From positions 310,001-374,000 of the forward strand of contig NZ_JBFAZX010000001.1 in assembly GCF_040689395.1 (NCBI RefSeq): a DNA stretch of 64,000 nt, read 5' to 3'. The stretch's first letter is position 1; every line of letters begins with the position of its first letter. The position numbers and the translations under genes were made by a program. The notes under the pieces were generated by a model that was not told where the DNA came from, did not search any database, and was given only the letters and a program-made list of their open reading frames with translations. Below are positions 53,055 to 61,901 of this stretch, piece after piece. This DNA comes from Dactylosporangium sp040689395. GTDB lineage: Bacteria; Actinomycetota; Actinomycetes; Mycobacteriales; Micromonosporaceae.

Positions 53055-55430
53055 CTAGCTGATGGCCAGGTCGGTGCGGATCGGGCGGCCCTGCGCGGCC
53101 CGCCAGACGTTCGACGGGGTCAGCGGCATGTCGGCGTGGCGCACCCCGAAGGGCTTGAGCGCGTCGAGCACGGCGTTGACCACCGCGGCCGGGGAGCCGA
53201 CCGTGGCCGACTCGCCGACGCCCTTGGCACCGATCGGGTGGTGCGGCGACGGGGTGACGGTCTCGCCGAGCTCCCACGAGGGGCACTCCAGCGCCGTCGG
53301 CAGCAGGTAGTCCATGAGCGAGGCGCCGAGGTGGTTGCCGTCCTCGTCAAACGCCATGAGCTGCATGAGCGCCATGCCGATGCCGTCGGCGAGGCCGCCG
53401 TGCACCTGGCCCTCGACGATCATCGGGTTGATCCGCACACCGCAGTCGTCGACCGCGATGAACCGCCGCACCTTGACCTGGCCGGTGGCCGGGTCGACGT
53501 CGACGACGCAGATGTACGCGCCGAAGGGGTAGGTGAGGTTCGGCGGGTTGTAGACGGTCGTCGCGTCCAGGTGGCCCTCGACGCCCTCGGGCAGCTCGAG
53601 GCTGGAGTGCGCGGCCATCGCGATCTCCTGGATGGTCTTGCCCTGGTCCGGGTCGCCCTTGACGAAGAAGCGGCCCTTCTCCCAGTCGAGGTCGTCCGGG
53701 GAGACCTCCAGCATCGCCGAGGCCACGATCCGGGCCCGGTCGCGCACCTTGCGGGCGACGATCGCGGTGGCCGCGCCGGACACCGGGGTCGAGCGCGACC
53801 CGTAGGTGCCCAGGCCGAACGGGGTCTGGTCGGTGTCGCCGTGCACGACATCGATGTCGTCGGGGGAGATGCCGAGCTCCTCCGCGACGATCTGCGCGAA
53901 CGTCGTCTCGTGCCCCTGGCCCTGGGTCTGCACCGACAGCCGCAGCACGGCCTTGCCGGTCGGGTGCACGCGCAGCTCGGCGCCGTCGGCCATGCCCAGC
54001 CCGAGGATGTCCATGTGCTTGCGCGGGCCGGCGCCCACGCCCTCGGTGAAGAAGCTGATGCCGATGCCCATGTGCTCGCCGCGCTCGCGCTTCTCGGCCT
54101 GCTCCTGGCGCAGCTTCTCGTACTCGACCATGTCCATGGCCAGGCGTAGCGCCTTCGGGTAGTCGCCCGAGTCGTACTCCCAGCCGGTTGGGGTCGTGTA
54201 CGGGAACTGCTCCGGCTTGAGCAGGTTCTTCATGCGCAGCTCGGCCGGGTCCATCTTCAGCTCGTAGGCCAGCACGTCGATCATGCGCTCGACGAGGTAC
54301 ACGGCCTCGGTGATGCGGAACGAGCAGGCGTACGCCACGCCGCCCGGCGCCTTGTTGGTGTACACGCCGGTGACGTCACAGGACGCCGCCTCCAGGTCGT
54401 AGGACCCGGTGAAGATGTGGAAGAAGCCGGCCGGGAACTTCGTCGGCTGCGCGGTGCCGTTGAAGGCGCCGTGGTCGGCGAGCACGTTGACCCGCAGGGC
54501 GCGGATCTTGCCGTCCTTCGTCGCCGCGATCTCGCCGCGCATGTGGTAGTCGCGGGCGAACGCGGTGGCGGTCAGGTGCTCGTTGCGGTCCTCCATCCAC
54601 TTGACCGGCTTGCCGGTGACGATCGAGCCGACGATCGCCAGCACGTAGCCGGGGTAGATACCGACCTTGCCGCCGAAGCCGCCGCCGATGTCCGGCGAGA
54701 CGACCCGGATCTTGTGTTCGGGCAGCCCGGCGACGAGCGCGTACACCGTGCGGTGCGCGTGCGGCGCCTGCGTGGTGGAGTAGATGGTCAGCTTGCCGCT
54801 GACCTTGTCGAAGTCGGCGACGGCGCCGCACGTCTCCAGCGGGGACGGGTGCACCCGGGGGTACAGGATGTCCTCGGCGACCACGACCTCGGACTCGGCG
54901 AAGACCCGGTCGGTCTGCTCCTTGTCCCCGGCCGACCAGTCGAAGATGTGGTTGTCGGTCTTGCCTTCCTTATCGTCCCGGATGACCGGGGCGCCTTCGG
55001 CGAGCGCCTGCTTGGCGTCGGCGACGACCGGCAGCGGCTCGTAGTCGACCTCGATCAGCTCCAGGGCGTCGCGGGCGATGTAGTGGTTCTCCGCCACCAC
55101 GAACGCGACCTCCTGGTTCTGGAAGCGCACCTTGTCGGTCGCGAGCACCGCCTGGGTGTCGTACGACAGGGTGGGCATCCAGGCCAGCTTGAGCGTCTCC
55201 AGCGTCGCGCCGGTGATGACCGCCTTGACGCCGGGCAGTGCCTCGGCGGCGCTGGTGTCGATCGAGACGATCTTCGCGTGGGCGTAGGGGCTGCGCAGGA
55301 ACGAGCCGTGCAGCATGCCGGGCAGCTGGATGTCGTCGACGTAGTTGCCCTTGCCCCGGACGAACCGCGCGTCCTCCTTGCGGTGCATCCGCCCGAAGCC
55401 CATCGGCGTGGGGTTCTCGGTCACGGTCAT
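53055..55430 (-). CDS. coxL: Aerobic carbon-monoxide dehydrogenase large subunit, form I
   Basis: 791 aa. Molybdopterin-binding catalytic subunit. The active-site motif is AYACSFR (residues 366-372, bases 54315-54335), the form I signature with the Cys that binds the Mo-Cu site, as opposed to AYRGAGR of form II. Other cofactor motifs (GGFGGKVGIYPGYV, GQGHETTFAQI, KGVGESATVGSPAAVVNAV) are intact. It oxidises CO to CO2. ATG 55430 overlaps the coxS stop as ATGA. Confidence 0.97.
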   Translation of the reverse strand: MTVTENPTPMGFGRMHRKEDARFVRGKGNYVDDIQLPGMLHGSFLRSPYAHAKIVSIDTSAAEALPGVKAVITGATLETLKLAWMPTLSYDTQAVLATDKVRFQNQEVAFVVAENHYIARDALELIEVDYEPLPVVADAKQALAEGAPVIRDDKEGKTDNHIFDWSAGDKEQTDRVFAESEVVVAEDILYPRVHPSPLETCGAVADFDKVSGKLTIYSTTQAPHAHRTVYALVAGLPEHKIRVVSPDIGGGFGGKVGIYPGYVLAIVGSIVTGKPVKWMEDRNEHLTATAFARDYHMRGEIAATKDGKIRALRVNVLADHGAFNGTAQPTKFPAGFFHIFTGSYDLEAASCDVTGVYTNKAPGGVAYACSFRITEAVYLVERMIDVLAYELKMDPAELRMKNLLKPEQFPYTTPTGWEYDSGDYPKALRLAMDMVEYEKLRQEQAEKRERGEHMGIGISFFTEGVGAGPRKHMDILGLGMADGAELRVHPTGKAVLRLSVQTQGQGHETTFAQIVAEELGISPDDIDVVHGDTDQTPFGLGTYGSRSTPVSGAATAIVARKVRDRARIVASAMLEVSPDDLDWEKGRFFVKGDPDQGKTIQEIAMAAHSSLELPEGVEGHLDATTVYNPPNLTYPFGAYICVVDVDPATGQVKVRRFIAVDDCGVRINPMIVEGQVHGGLADGIGMALMQLMAFDEDGNHLGASLMDYLLPTALECPSWELGETVTPSPHHPIGAKGVGESATVGSPAAVVNAVLDALKPFGVRHADMPLTPSNVWRAAQGRPIRTDLAIS

Positions 55431-55906
55431 GGCTGCGCACCCTCCTTCGCCTGGTGCTCGGCCGCCCAGCGGACCGACCGGACGATGTTCTCGTAGCCCG
55501 TGCACCGGCAGAGCTGGCCGGAGATGGCCTCCCGGATCTCCTGCTCGGACGGGTCGGGGTTCTTGTCGAGCAGGACGCGGGCGGTGATCATCATGCCCGG
55601 CGTGCAGAAGCCGCACTGCAGGCCGTGGCACTGCACGAAGCCCTGCTGCACCGGGTCGAGCCCGTCGGGGCCCTCCAGCCCCTCCACCGTGCCGACCTGC
55701 TTGCCGTCGGCCATGACCGCCAGCACGGTGCAGGACTTCACGGGCACGCCGTCCAGCGTCACGGTGCACACGCCACAGTTGGAAGTGTCGCAGCCCCAGT
55801 GCGTACCAGTGAGGCCAAGCTCGTTGCGCAAGAAGTGCACCAGCAGGAGCCGTGGCTCCACGTCGCGGGTGTGCCGCTCGCCGTTCACCGTCACGGTGAT
55901 CTGCAT
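55427..55906 (-). CDS. coxS: CO dehydrogenase small (2Fe-2S) subunit
   Basis: 159 aa. Two [2Fe-2S] clusters: CDTSNCGVC with the later Cys of VPVKSC, and CHGLQCGFCTPGM with CRC. It passes electrons from the Mo site to FAD. It sits 3 bp after coxM and overlaps coxL by 4 bp. Confidence 0.96.
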   Translation of the reverse strand: MQITVTVNGERHTRDVEPRLLLVHFLRNELGLTGTHWGCDTSNCGVCTVTLDGVPVKSCTVLAVMADGKQVGTVEGLEGPDGLDPVQQGFVQCHGLQCGFCTPGMMITARVLLDKNPDPSEQEIREAISGQLCRCTGYENIVRSVRWAAEHQAKEGAQP

Positions 55907-55909
55907 GTC

Positions 55910-56785
55910 CTAGGCCTCCTGCCCTCGCGCGCGGGCGGTCGCGGCACGCAGCACGCGCACGGTGAGCTCGCCGGCGAGGTGCCGCTTGTAGTCGACCGGT
56001 CCGCGCTGGTCCGCGATCGGGTTGGTGTTCTCGGCGGCGATGCGCCCCGCCTCGGCGAACGTCTCCTCGGTGGCCGGCTTGCCGGCGAGGAACGCCTCGG
56101 CCTCGGCCGCGCGGAAGTGCTCGGCGCCGACGGCGGTGAGGCCGATCCCGGCGGTCCGGATCGTGTCCTGCTCCAGCCAGACGGCGGCACCGGCGGCCGC
56201 GACCGCCCAGTCGCCGACGCGGCGCTCCACCTTGTGGTACGCCGAGCCGCCGCCGGGCCGGATCGGGACCCGGATCTCGGTGAGCAGCTCGCCGGGCTCG
56301 ACGACGGTCTCATACGGGCCCACGTGGAACTCGGTGAGCGGCACGGTGCGCGACCCCCGCGCACCCTGGATCACCACCGAGGCGTCGACCGCGGCGAACG
56401 CGGCGGAGAGGTCCTCGGCCGGGTCCGCCTGGCACAGGGAGCCGCCGACGGTACCGCGGTTGCGCACGAGCGGGTCGGCGATCACGCGCTCGGCGTCGGC
56501 GAAGATGCGGTAGTGCTCCTCGACGAGCGGCGAGGCGAGCAGGTCCGCGTGCCGCGTGAGCGCGCCGATGCGCAGCTCGGCGCCCTCGACCCGGATGTAT
56601 GACAGCTCGGCCACGTCGTTGATGTCGATGAGCGCTGTCGGGCGGGCCAGGCGCAGCTTCATCATCGGGATGAGGCTGTGGCCGCCGGCGATCACACGGG
56701 CATCCTCACCCCAGTGAGCCAGCAGCTCCAGGGTCTGCCCGACGCTTGTGGCTTTCGCGTATTCGAATGCGGCGGGTACTTGCAT
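55910..56785 (-). CDS. coxM: CO dehydrogenase medium (FAD) subunit
   Basis: 291 aa. FAD-binding motifs AGGHSLIPMMKLRLA and GTVGGSLCQADP are present, as in the xanthine-dehydrogenase family. ATG 56785 has GGAGG five bases upstream. It is the first gene of the cox operon, and its promoter region lies between 56786 and 56953, divergent from the spermidine-synthase-like gene. Confidence 0.95.
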   Translation of the reverse strand: MQVPAAFEYAKATSVGQTLELLAHWGEDARVIAGGHSLIPMMKLRLARPTALIDINDVAELSYIRVEGAELRIGALTRHADLLASPLVEEHYRIFADAERVIADPLVRNRGTVGGSLCQADPAEDLSAAFAAVDASVVIQGARGSRTVPLTEFHVGPYETVVEPGELLTEIRVPIRPGGGSAYHKVERRVGDWAVAAAGAAVWLEQDTIRTAGIGLTAVGAEHFRAAEAEAFLAGKPATEETFAEAGRIAAENTNPIADQRGPVDYKRHLAGELTVRVLRAATARARGQEA

Positions 56786-56931
56786 CGCGCCTCCGGTCTT
56801 TTTCGGGTCCGGACAATGAGTCGAAGGTCGACAGAATCGTCGTCCTAAAGCCGAGATCGGACAACTCCTCCTGCGTAGCCGAGCTGTATACGCAACGTAG
56901 TTTCCGTTGCCCAGGCTCACATGCGTGCCAG

Positions 56932-56950
56932 TGCAAATTGCAAAATTGCA
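56932..56950. promoter_or_regulatory. TGCAA/TTGCA repeat element in the cox divergent region
   Basis: TGCAAATTGCAAAATTGCA, a nest of palindromic half-sites (TGCAA, TTGCA), AT-rich in otherwise GC-rich DNA. It lies 3 bp before the GTG of the spermidine-synthase-like gene and about 150 bp before coxM. CAAAAT (56941-56946) may be the -10 of the plus-strand gene. Confidence 0.55.
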
Positions 56951-56953
56951 TAC

Positions 56954-57805
56954 GTGGGCGGGCGTAAACGAGGTATGGGTGTCGTCGAGCAGATCGACGG
57001 GGGTGTTGCGCAGCTGTGCCCGGACGACGGGCGGCCGGGCCGGTGGACGCTGCTGGTCGACGGATATCCGCAGTCGGCGCTCGACCTTTCGGATCCGCGG
57101 CTGCTGGACTTCGAATACATGCGCCGCATCGCCTCGGTCATCGACGCGATGGCCCCGGCCGGCGTGCCGCTCTCGGCGCTGCACCTGGGCGGGGGTGCGC
57201 TGACCATCCCGCGGTATGTGGTCGCCACCCGCCCCGGCTCCTCCCAGCGCGTGGTCGAGCTCGACGCGGCGCTCATCGCGTTCGTGCGGCGCGAGCTGCC
57301 GCTGCCGCGCGGCGCCGACATCCGGGTCCGGGCGGCCGATGCCCGGGCCGCGGTCGAGTCGCTCGCCCCGGGCCGCTTCGATCTGGTCGTCGCCGACGTC
57401 TACCGCGGCGCCCGGGTCCCGGCGCACCTGGCGTCGCTGGAGTTCCTGACCGCGGCCGCGCGGCTGCTGCGCCCCGGCGGCCTTTACGTGGCCAACCTGG
57501 CCGACGGTTCCGGCCTGGCCTTCGCCCGCGGCCAGGCGGCGACCCTGCGCCGTGTGTACGGCGAGATCGTGCTCCTCGCGGAGCCGTCCGTGCTGCGCGG
57601 CCGGCGCTTCGGCAACGTGGTCCTGGTGGCCGCCGCCGAGCCCGGCCGCATCCCGCAGGCCTCGCTGGCCCGCGCCGCCGCCGCGGACCCGTTTCCGGCC
57701 AGGCTGGTCTCCGGCGACGATCTGACGAAGCTCATCGGCGGCGCGCGCGTGGTGACCGACGCCACCGCCACGTCCTCTCCCGCGCCGCCCGCCGGCTTGT
57801 TTTAG
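56954..57805 (+). CDS. Spermidine-synthase-like methyltransferase-fold protein
   Basis: 283 aa. Rossmann-fold aminopropyltransferase homologue: LSALHLGGGALTIPRYV, VVELDAALIAFVRRELPL and RFDLVVADVYRGARVPAHL. It lacks the N-terminal domain and the key Asp pair of true spermidine synthases, so its activity is uncertain. GTG 56954 is chosen because the basic GGRKRG start matches relatives I recall; ATG 56975 is the alternative. Divergent from coxM. Confidence 0.8.
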   Translation: MGGRKRGMGVVEQIDGGVAQLCPDDGRPGRWTLLVDGYPQSALDLSDPRLLDFEYMRRIASVIDAMAPAGVPLSALHLGGGALTIPRYVVATRPGSSQRVVELDAALIAFVRRELPLPRGADIRVRAADARAAVESLAPGRFDLVVADVYRGARVPAHLASLEFLTAAARLLRPGGLYVANLADGSGLAFARGQAATLRRVYGEIVLLAEPSVLRGRRFGNVVLVAAAEPGRIPQASLARAAAADPFPARLVSGDDLTKLIGGARVVTDATATSSPAPPAGLF

Positions 57806-57876
57806 GCGTTCTGCAGGCTGGCCGTTGTTACCGACCAGTGGCCGGGAAGCTACTTAGGGATCGTTCAGGATTCGCT

Positions 57877-57882
57877 TACAGT
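57877..57882 (+). promoter_or_regulatory. -10 element for ilvE
   Basis: TACAGT (57877-57882), 6 nt before ATG 57889, no Shine-Dalgarno: leaderless pattern. Confidence 0.5.
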
Positions 57883-57888
57883 TCGTGG

Positions 57889-58974
57889 ATGCTCGAATTC
57901 GACATCGCTCCCGCCACCCGCCGCCCGGCCGAGGAGCGCGCCGCCCTGCTCGCCGATCCGGGGTTCGGCCGGTTCTTCACCGATCACATGGTCACCATCC
58001 GGTATGCCGAGAATAAAGGGTGGTACGACGCCCGACTAGTGCCCTTCGGTCCGCTCTCGCTCTCGCCCGCCACCGCCGCGTTGCACTACGGCCAGGAGAT
58101 CTTCGAGGGACTCAAGGCGTATGCGATGCCCGACGGCGGCGTGGGGCTCTTTCGCCCCGAGGCCAACGCCCGCCGCCTGAACGCGACCGCCGAGCGGCTC
58201 GCCATGCCGCAGCTGCCCGAGGAGCTGTTCCTGCGTGCGGTGTGGACGCTGGTCGAGGCCGACCGAGACTGGGTGCCGGCGGGCGAGGGGCAGAGCCTCT
58301 ACATCCGCCCGTTCATGATCGCCACTGACCCCTTCCTCGGCGTGCGGCCGTCCTCGGAGTACCTCTTCGCGGTCATCGCCTCGCCGTCGGGCTCCTACTT
58401 CGCCGGTGGCGCCAAGCCGGTCACGGTCTGGGTCTCGCAGGACTACTCGCGCGCGGCCCCCGGCGGCACCGGCGGGGTCAAGGCCGCCGCCAACTACGCG
58501 GTCAGCCTCCGGGCGCTGGTCGAGGCCCAGGAGAGCGGTTGCGACCAGGTCGTCTACCTCGACGCCGTGGAGCACCGGTGGATCGAGGAGTCGGGCAGCA
58601 TGAACCTCTTCTTCGTGTACGAGCGCGACGGCGCCCCGTTGCTCGTCACCCCGCCGCTGAACGGCTCGATCCTGCCGGGCGTGACCCGCGACTCGGTCCT
58701 GACGCTGGCCCGCCACCGCGGCTGGGGCGTCGAGGAGCGGCCGTGCTCTCTGGACGAGTGGCGCACCGACGCCACGACCGGGCAGCTGCGTGAGACCTTC
58801 GCCTGCGGCACGGGCGTCGTCATCACGTCGATCGGCACCGCGCGGTCGCGCGACGGCGAGTTTCTCATCGGTGGCGGGCAGGAGGGCCCGGTGACGTCGT
58901 CGATCCGCGACGCGATCGTCGGCATCCAGCGCGGCCTGGCCGACGACCCGTTCGGCTGGTCCCGCCGTTCCTGA
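57889..58974 (+). CDS. ilvE: Branched-chain amino-acid aminotransferase
   Basis: 361 aa, class IV PLP enzyme. The catalytic Lys is in GGVKAAANYAVSL; HYGQEIFEGLKAY and the C-terminal FACGTGVVITSIG motif (phosphate/substrate site) are conserved. It makes Leu, Ile and Val from their keto acids, the final step of the pathway that includes leuA in this window. ATG 57889 appears leaderless. A hairpin follows, facing the convergent DHA2 transporter gene. Confidence 0.96.
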   Translation: MLEFDIAPATRRPAEERAALLADPGFGRFFTDHMVTIRYAENKGWYDARLVPFGPLSLSPATAALHYGQEIFEGLKAYAMPDGGVGLFRPEANARRLNATAERLAMPQLPEELFLRAVWTLVEADRDWVPAGEGQSLYIRPFMIATDPFLGVRPSSEYLFAVIASPSGSYFAGGAKPVTVWVSQDYSRAAPGGTGGVKAAANYAVSLRALVEAQESGCDQVVYLDAVEHRWIEESGSMNLFFVYERDGAPLLVTPPLNGSILPGVTRDSVLTLARHRGWGVEERPCSLDEWRTDATTGQLRETFACGTGVVITSIGTARSRDGEFLIGGGQEGPVTSSIRDAIVGIQRGLADDPFGWSRRS

Positions 58975-59075
58975 CCGCGACGGCCGCTCGGGCGGAGCCT
59001 GAGCTTCGCGACGATGCGGGCCTGGCCGCGGACCGGCGTGGTCGATTCCTCAGGGTCGAGGCGAGCATCCGCGGT

Positions 59076-59111
59076 GGCGGCCGGGCCAGGATCTCCTCGG
59101 CCCGGGCCGCC
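59076..59111. terminator. Hairpin between ilvE and the DHA2 transporter gene
   Basis: GGCGGCCGGGCC (59076-59087) and GGCCCGGGCCGCC (59099-59111), pairing with one bulged base around an 11-nt loop, between convergent genes. Likely a terminator for one or both. Confidence 0.5.
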
Positions 59112-59163
59112 TCCGCGCGGCCGAGCTTCGTCGCCGTGGCGAGCTTGGCGAGCGGTTCGCGGG

Positions 59164-60552
59164 TCAGGCATCGACGAGCTCCGCATCGGGTTGCCGGCTC
59201 ATCGCCCAACGTCCTGTCGTGAGCAAACCGATGGCCAGGATGACGGCGCCGCACCCGGCGATGATCCACCAGCCCACGTGGCTCGCCGAGCTGAAGCCGG
59301 CGGGCAGCGGGCGGCCCCGCAGGCCGGCGGCGAGCACGGCGCCGAGGACGGCGATGCCGAGCACCGAGCCGAACTGGCGGCTGGTCGAGGCGAACGCGGA
59401 CGCGACGCCGGCCTGAGCGGTGGGCAGGCCGGAGACCGCGGTGACCGTGATCGGCGGGTTGACCATGGCGAAGCCGATGCCGAACGAGAAGTACGCGGCC
59501 AGCACCAGCGCCATCGGCGTGTGTGGTGTGAGCGCCGTCAGCAGCAGCCCGCTGACGGCGATCCCGGCGCCGCCGACGAGCAGCGACGCGCGCGGGCCGC
59601 TGGCGCCGACCAGCCGGCCCGAGAGCGGGCCGAGGACCAGCGCGCTCGCCGCGATCGGCAGGGTGAGCAGGCCGGCGTGCAGCGGGGAGAAGCCGCGTAC
59701 CTCCTGCAGGTAGAGGGTGTTGAGCAGCAGGAAGCCGGCGAGCGCGCCGAACGCGGCGACGGCGATCGAGGTGGCGCCGGAGAACGGTGGGCTGCGGAAC
59801 AGCCTGATGTCCACGAGCGGCTCGGGGCGGCGCGGCTCCACCAGCAGCAGTGCCACGAGCGCCACGAGCGCCACGACACCGGCCACGAGCTCGTGCTCGA
59901 TGATCGCGTAGGTGGCGCTGGCCAGCAGTACCAGGACGATGGCCTGGCCGGGCAGGTCGACCCGCCGGGGCCGCGGGGCGCGCGACTCGGGCACGAACAG
60001 CGCGGTGAGCACGACGGCGGCCGCGCCGATCGGCACGTTGATCCAGAAAATGGTGCGCCAGCCGGTGCTCTGGACCAGCAAACCGCCAACCACCGGGCCG
60101 AGCGCCATGCTGATGCCGACCACCCCGGCCCACACGCCGATCGCCCGGGCGCGCTCGCGCCGGTCGGTGAACACGTTCGTGATGATGGACATGGCGACCG
60201 GGTTGAGCATCGAACCCCCGATCGCCTGCACCACCCGGAAGGCGATCAGCCAGCCGAGCGAGGGCGCCAGGCCGCAGAGCAGCGAGCCGATCGAGAACAC
60301 CACCAGGCCGGTCTGAAAGGTCCGGCGGCGCCCGACGCGGTCGGCGGTGGAGCCGGCCATGAGCAGGAGGCTGGCCAGGACAAGGGTGTACGCGTCGATC
60401 GTCCACTGCAGGCCGGAGAGCGGGGCCCGCAGGTCGCGCCCGATCGCCGGCACCGCGATGTTCACGATCGTGTTGTCGAGGCCGACCATGAGCAGGCTCA
60501 TGCAACAGATGCCGAGAATGAGCAGGCGCCGGCTGCGTGCTTGTACGGCCAT
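59164..60552 (-). CDS. MFS efflux transporter, DHA2 family
   Basis: 462 aa with about 14 hydrophobic segments. Motifs LDNTIVNIAVPAIGRDL (first segment) and STADRVGRRRTFQTG (motif A) identify a drug/proton antiporter. The substrate is unknown. ATG 60552 was chosen because it starts the basic MAVQARSRR lead; longer in-frame starts exist. The two-component system genes lie upstream on the same strand, but the 158-bp gap makes joint transcription uncertain. Confidence 0.9.
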   Translation of the reverse strand: MAVQARSRRLLILGICCMSLLMVGLDNTIVNIAVPAIGRDLRAPLSGLQWTIDAYTLVLASLLLMAGSTADRVGRRRTFQTGLVVFSIGSLLCGLAPSLGWLIAFRVVQAIGGSMLNPVAMSIITNVFTDRRERARAIGVWAGVVGISMALGPVVGGLLVQSTGWRTIFWINVPIGAAAVVLTALFVPESRAPRPRRVDLPGQAIVLVLLASATYAIIEHELVAGVVALVALVALLLVEPRRPEPLVDIRLFRSPPFSGATSIAVAAFGALAGFLLLNTLYLQEVRGFSPLHAGLLTLPIAASALVLGPLSGRLVGASGPRASLLVGGAGIAVSGLLLTALTPHTPMALVLAAYFSFGIGFAMVNPPITVTAVSGLPTAQAGVASAFASTSRQFGSVLGIAVLGAVLAAGLRGRPLPAGFSSASHVGWWIIAGCGAVILAIGLLTTGRWAMSRQPDAELVDA

Positions 60553-60710
60553 AACTGCCACGTTCGTGCAAGCAGTCGGCCGGCGCCAAGCCGTGCGGCC
60601 GGATATCACCTCGTCGCGCGGTGGGACGGGGCGTTCGACGCGGCTTACCGTTACGTCACCGTGCAGGCCGCCACCAATCGTTGTTGGTGCGAGCTTCCGA
60701 ACGCCGAGAG

Positions 60711-61901
60711 TCAGCCGTCGTCGCCCGCCGCCGGGAAGCGGACTTCGGCGATGAGGCCGCCCTCGCGGCGGGTGTGGAGGACGAGCCGGGCGTGGTGCGC
60801 CTCGCTCACGCTGCGCGCGAGCGTCAGCCCAAGCCCGTGTCCTCTGCCCGGACCGGCCACGCGACCGTGGCCGCGGACGAACGGCTCGGTCAGCGTGGCG
60901 ACGAGGTCCTCCGACAGCGCCGCGCCGGTGTTCTCGACGATGAGGCTCACGGCCGCCGGCGTTCGGTCGACGGTGATCCGGATGCGGCCGTCGCGCACGT
61001 TGTGCCGCACCGCGTTCTGCACGAGGTTGGCCACCGCCTGCCGCAGGAGCGCCGGATCGCCGACTATCGTGGCCGGCACCAGGTCGGCCCCGACGGTGAG
61101 GCCGAGCGCCTCCGCTGCGGACTCCTCGACGCGCAGGGCGTCGTGGACGAGCGCGTCGAGCCGCACGCGCTCATGGCGTAGCTGTCCGCCGCCGGCGTCG
61201 GCGAGGGCCAGCAGAGACTCGATCGTCTCTCGGTTGCGCCGGTTCATCTCGCGGATCCGCTCCGCCGTCCGGCGCAGCGTGGGCAGGTCGACGTCCGGGT
61301 CGGCGAGCGCGACATCCAGCAGCGTCTGCGTGGTCGCGATCGGGGTGCGCAGCTCGTGGGAGGCGTTCGCGGCGAAACGCTGATGCTCGCCGACGGATCG
61401 TTCCAGCCGCGCGAGCATGTCGTCGAGCGTCTCCGAGAGGTCGCGCAGTTCGTCGTGCGGCCCGTCGCCGCCGACACGCTGCGTGAGATCACCCGCCGCC
61501 GCGCTCTTGGCCACGCGGTTGATCGCCTGCAGGGGGCGCAGCATTCGGCCCGCGATGATCCAGCCGACCAGAGCGCCGATCAGCGCGAGGATGAGGAAGG
61601 CGCCGACCGAAACCGCCAAGAGCAACGTGAAGAGGTCGTTCGCGTTGTTGACCTCGGGGGTCGCGAACACGGAGTTGAGATTGGTCGGGGTCGCCGAAGC
61701 CGGCGCGGATGCCTCCGGGGCGACGGTGGCCAGATCGTGGAGGGGCCCGACGCTTGCTACTGGCGTAAGCGAATAGGCGGGCACGTAGCGCATGAACGCG
61801 TACACCACGCCGAGCATCAAGGCGCCGGTGACCGCGAGCAGCGCGGCGTACGTGACGGCGAGCCTGGCACGGAGGGTGAACCGGCGCCTTCCCCGACTCA
61901 C
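60711..61901 (-). CDS. Sensor histidine kinase
   Basis: 396 aa. Two transmembrane segments flank an extracytoplasmic sensor loop of about 75 residues. HAMP follows, then the H-box NASHELRTPIA (phospho-His), N-box NLVQNAVRHN and G-box GHGLGL. It phosphorylates the response regulator encoded just upstream. GTG 61901 overlaps the regulator stop as GTGA. The signal is unknown; the divergent lipoprotein/efflux-adaptor genes are likely targets, so a membrane-active compound is plausible. Confidence 0.93.
   Translation of the reverse strand: MSRGRRRFTLRARLAVTYAALLAVTGALMLGVVYAFMRYVPAYSLTPVASVGPLHDLATVAPEASAPASATPTNLNSVFATPEVNNANDLFTLLLAVSVGAFLILALIGALVGWIIAGRMLRPLQAINRVAKSAAAGDLTQRVGGDGPHDELRDLSETLDDMLARLERSVGEHQRFAANASHELRTPIATTQTLLDVALADPDVDLPTLRRTAERIREMNRRNRETIESLLALADAGGGQLRHERVRLDALVHDALRVEESAAEALGLTVGADLVPATIVGDPALLRQAVANLVQNAVRHNVRDGRIRITVDRTPAAVSLIVENTGAALSEDLVATLTEPFVRGHGRVAGPGRGHGLGLTLARSVSEAHHARLVLHTRREGGLIAEVRFPAAGDDG

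Noticed and set aside
56954..57805. True spermidine synthase
   Set aside because: The N-terminal domain and key acidic residues are missing; only the Rossmann part is similar.
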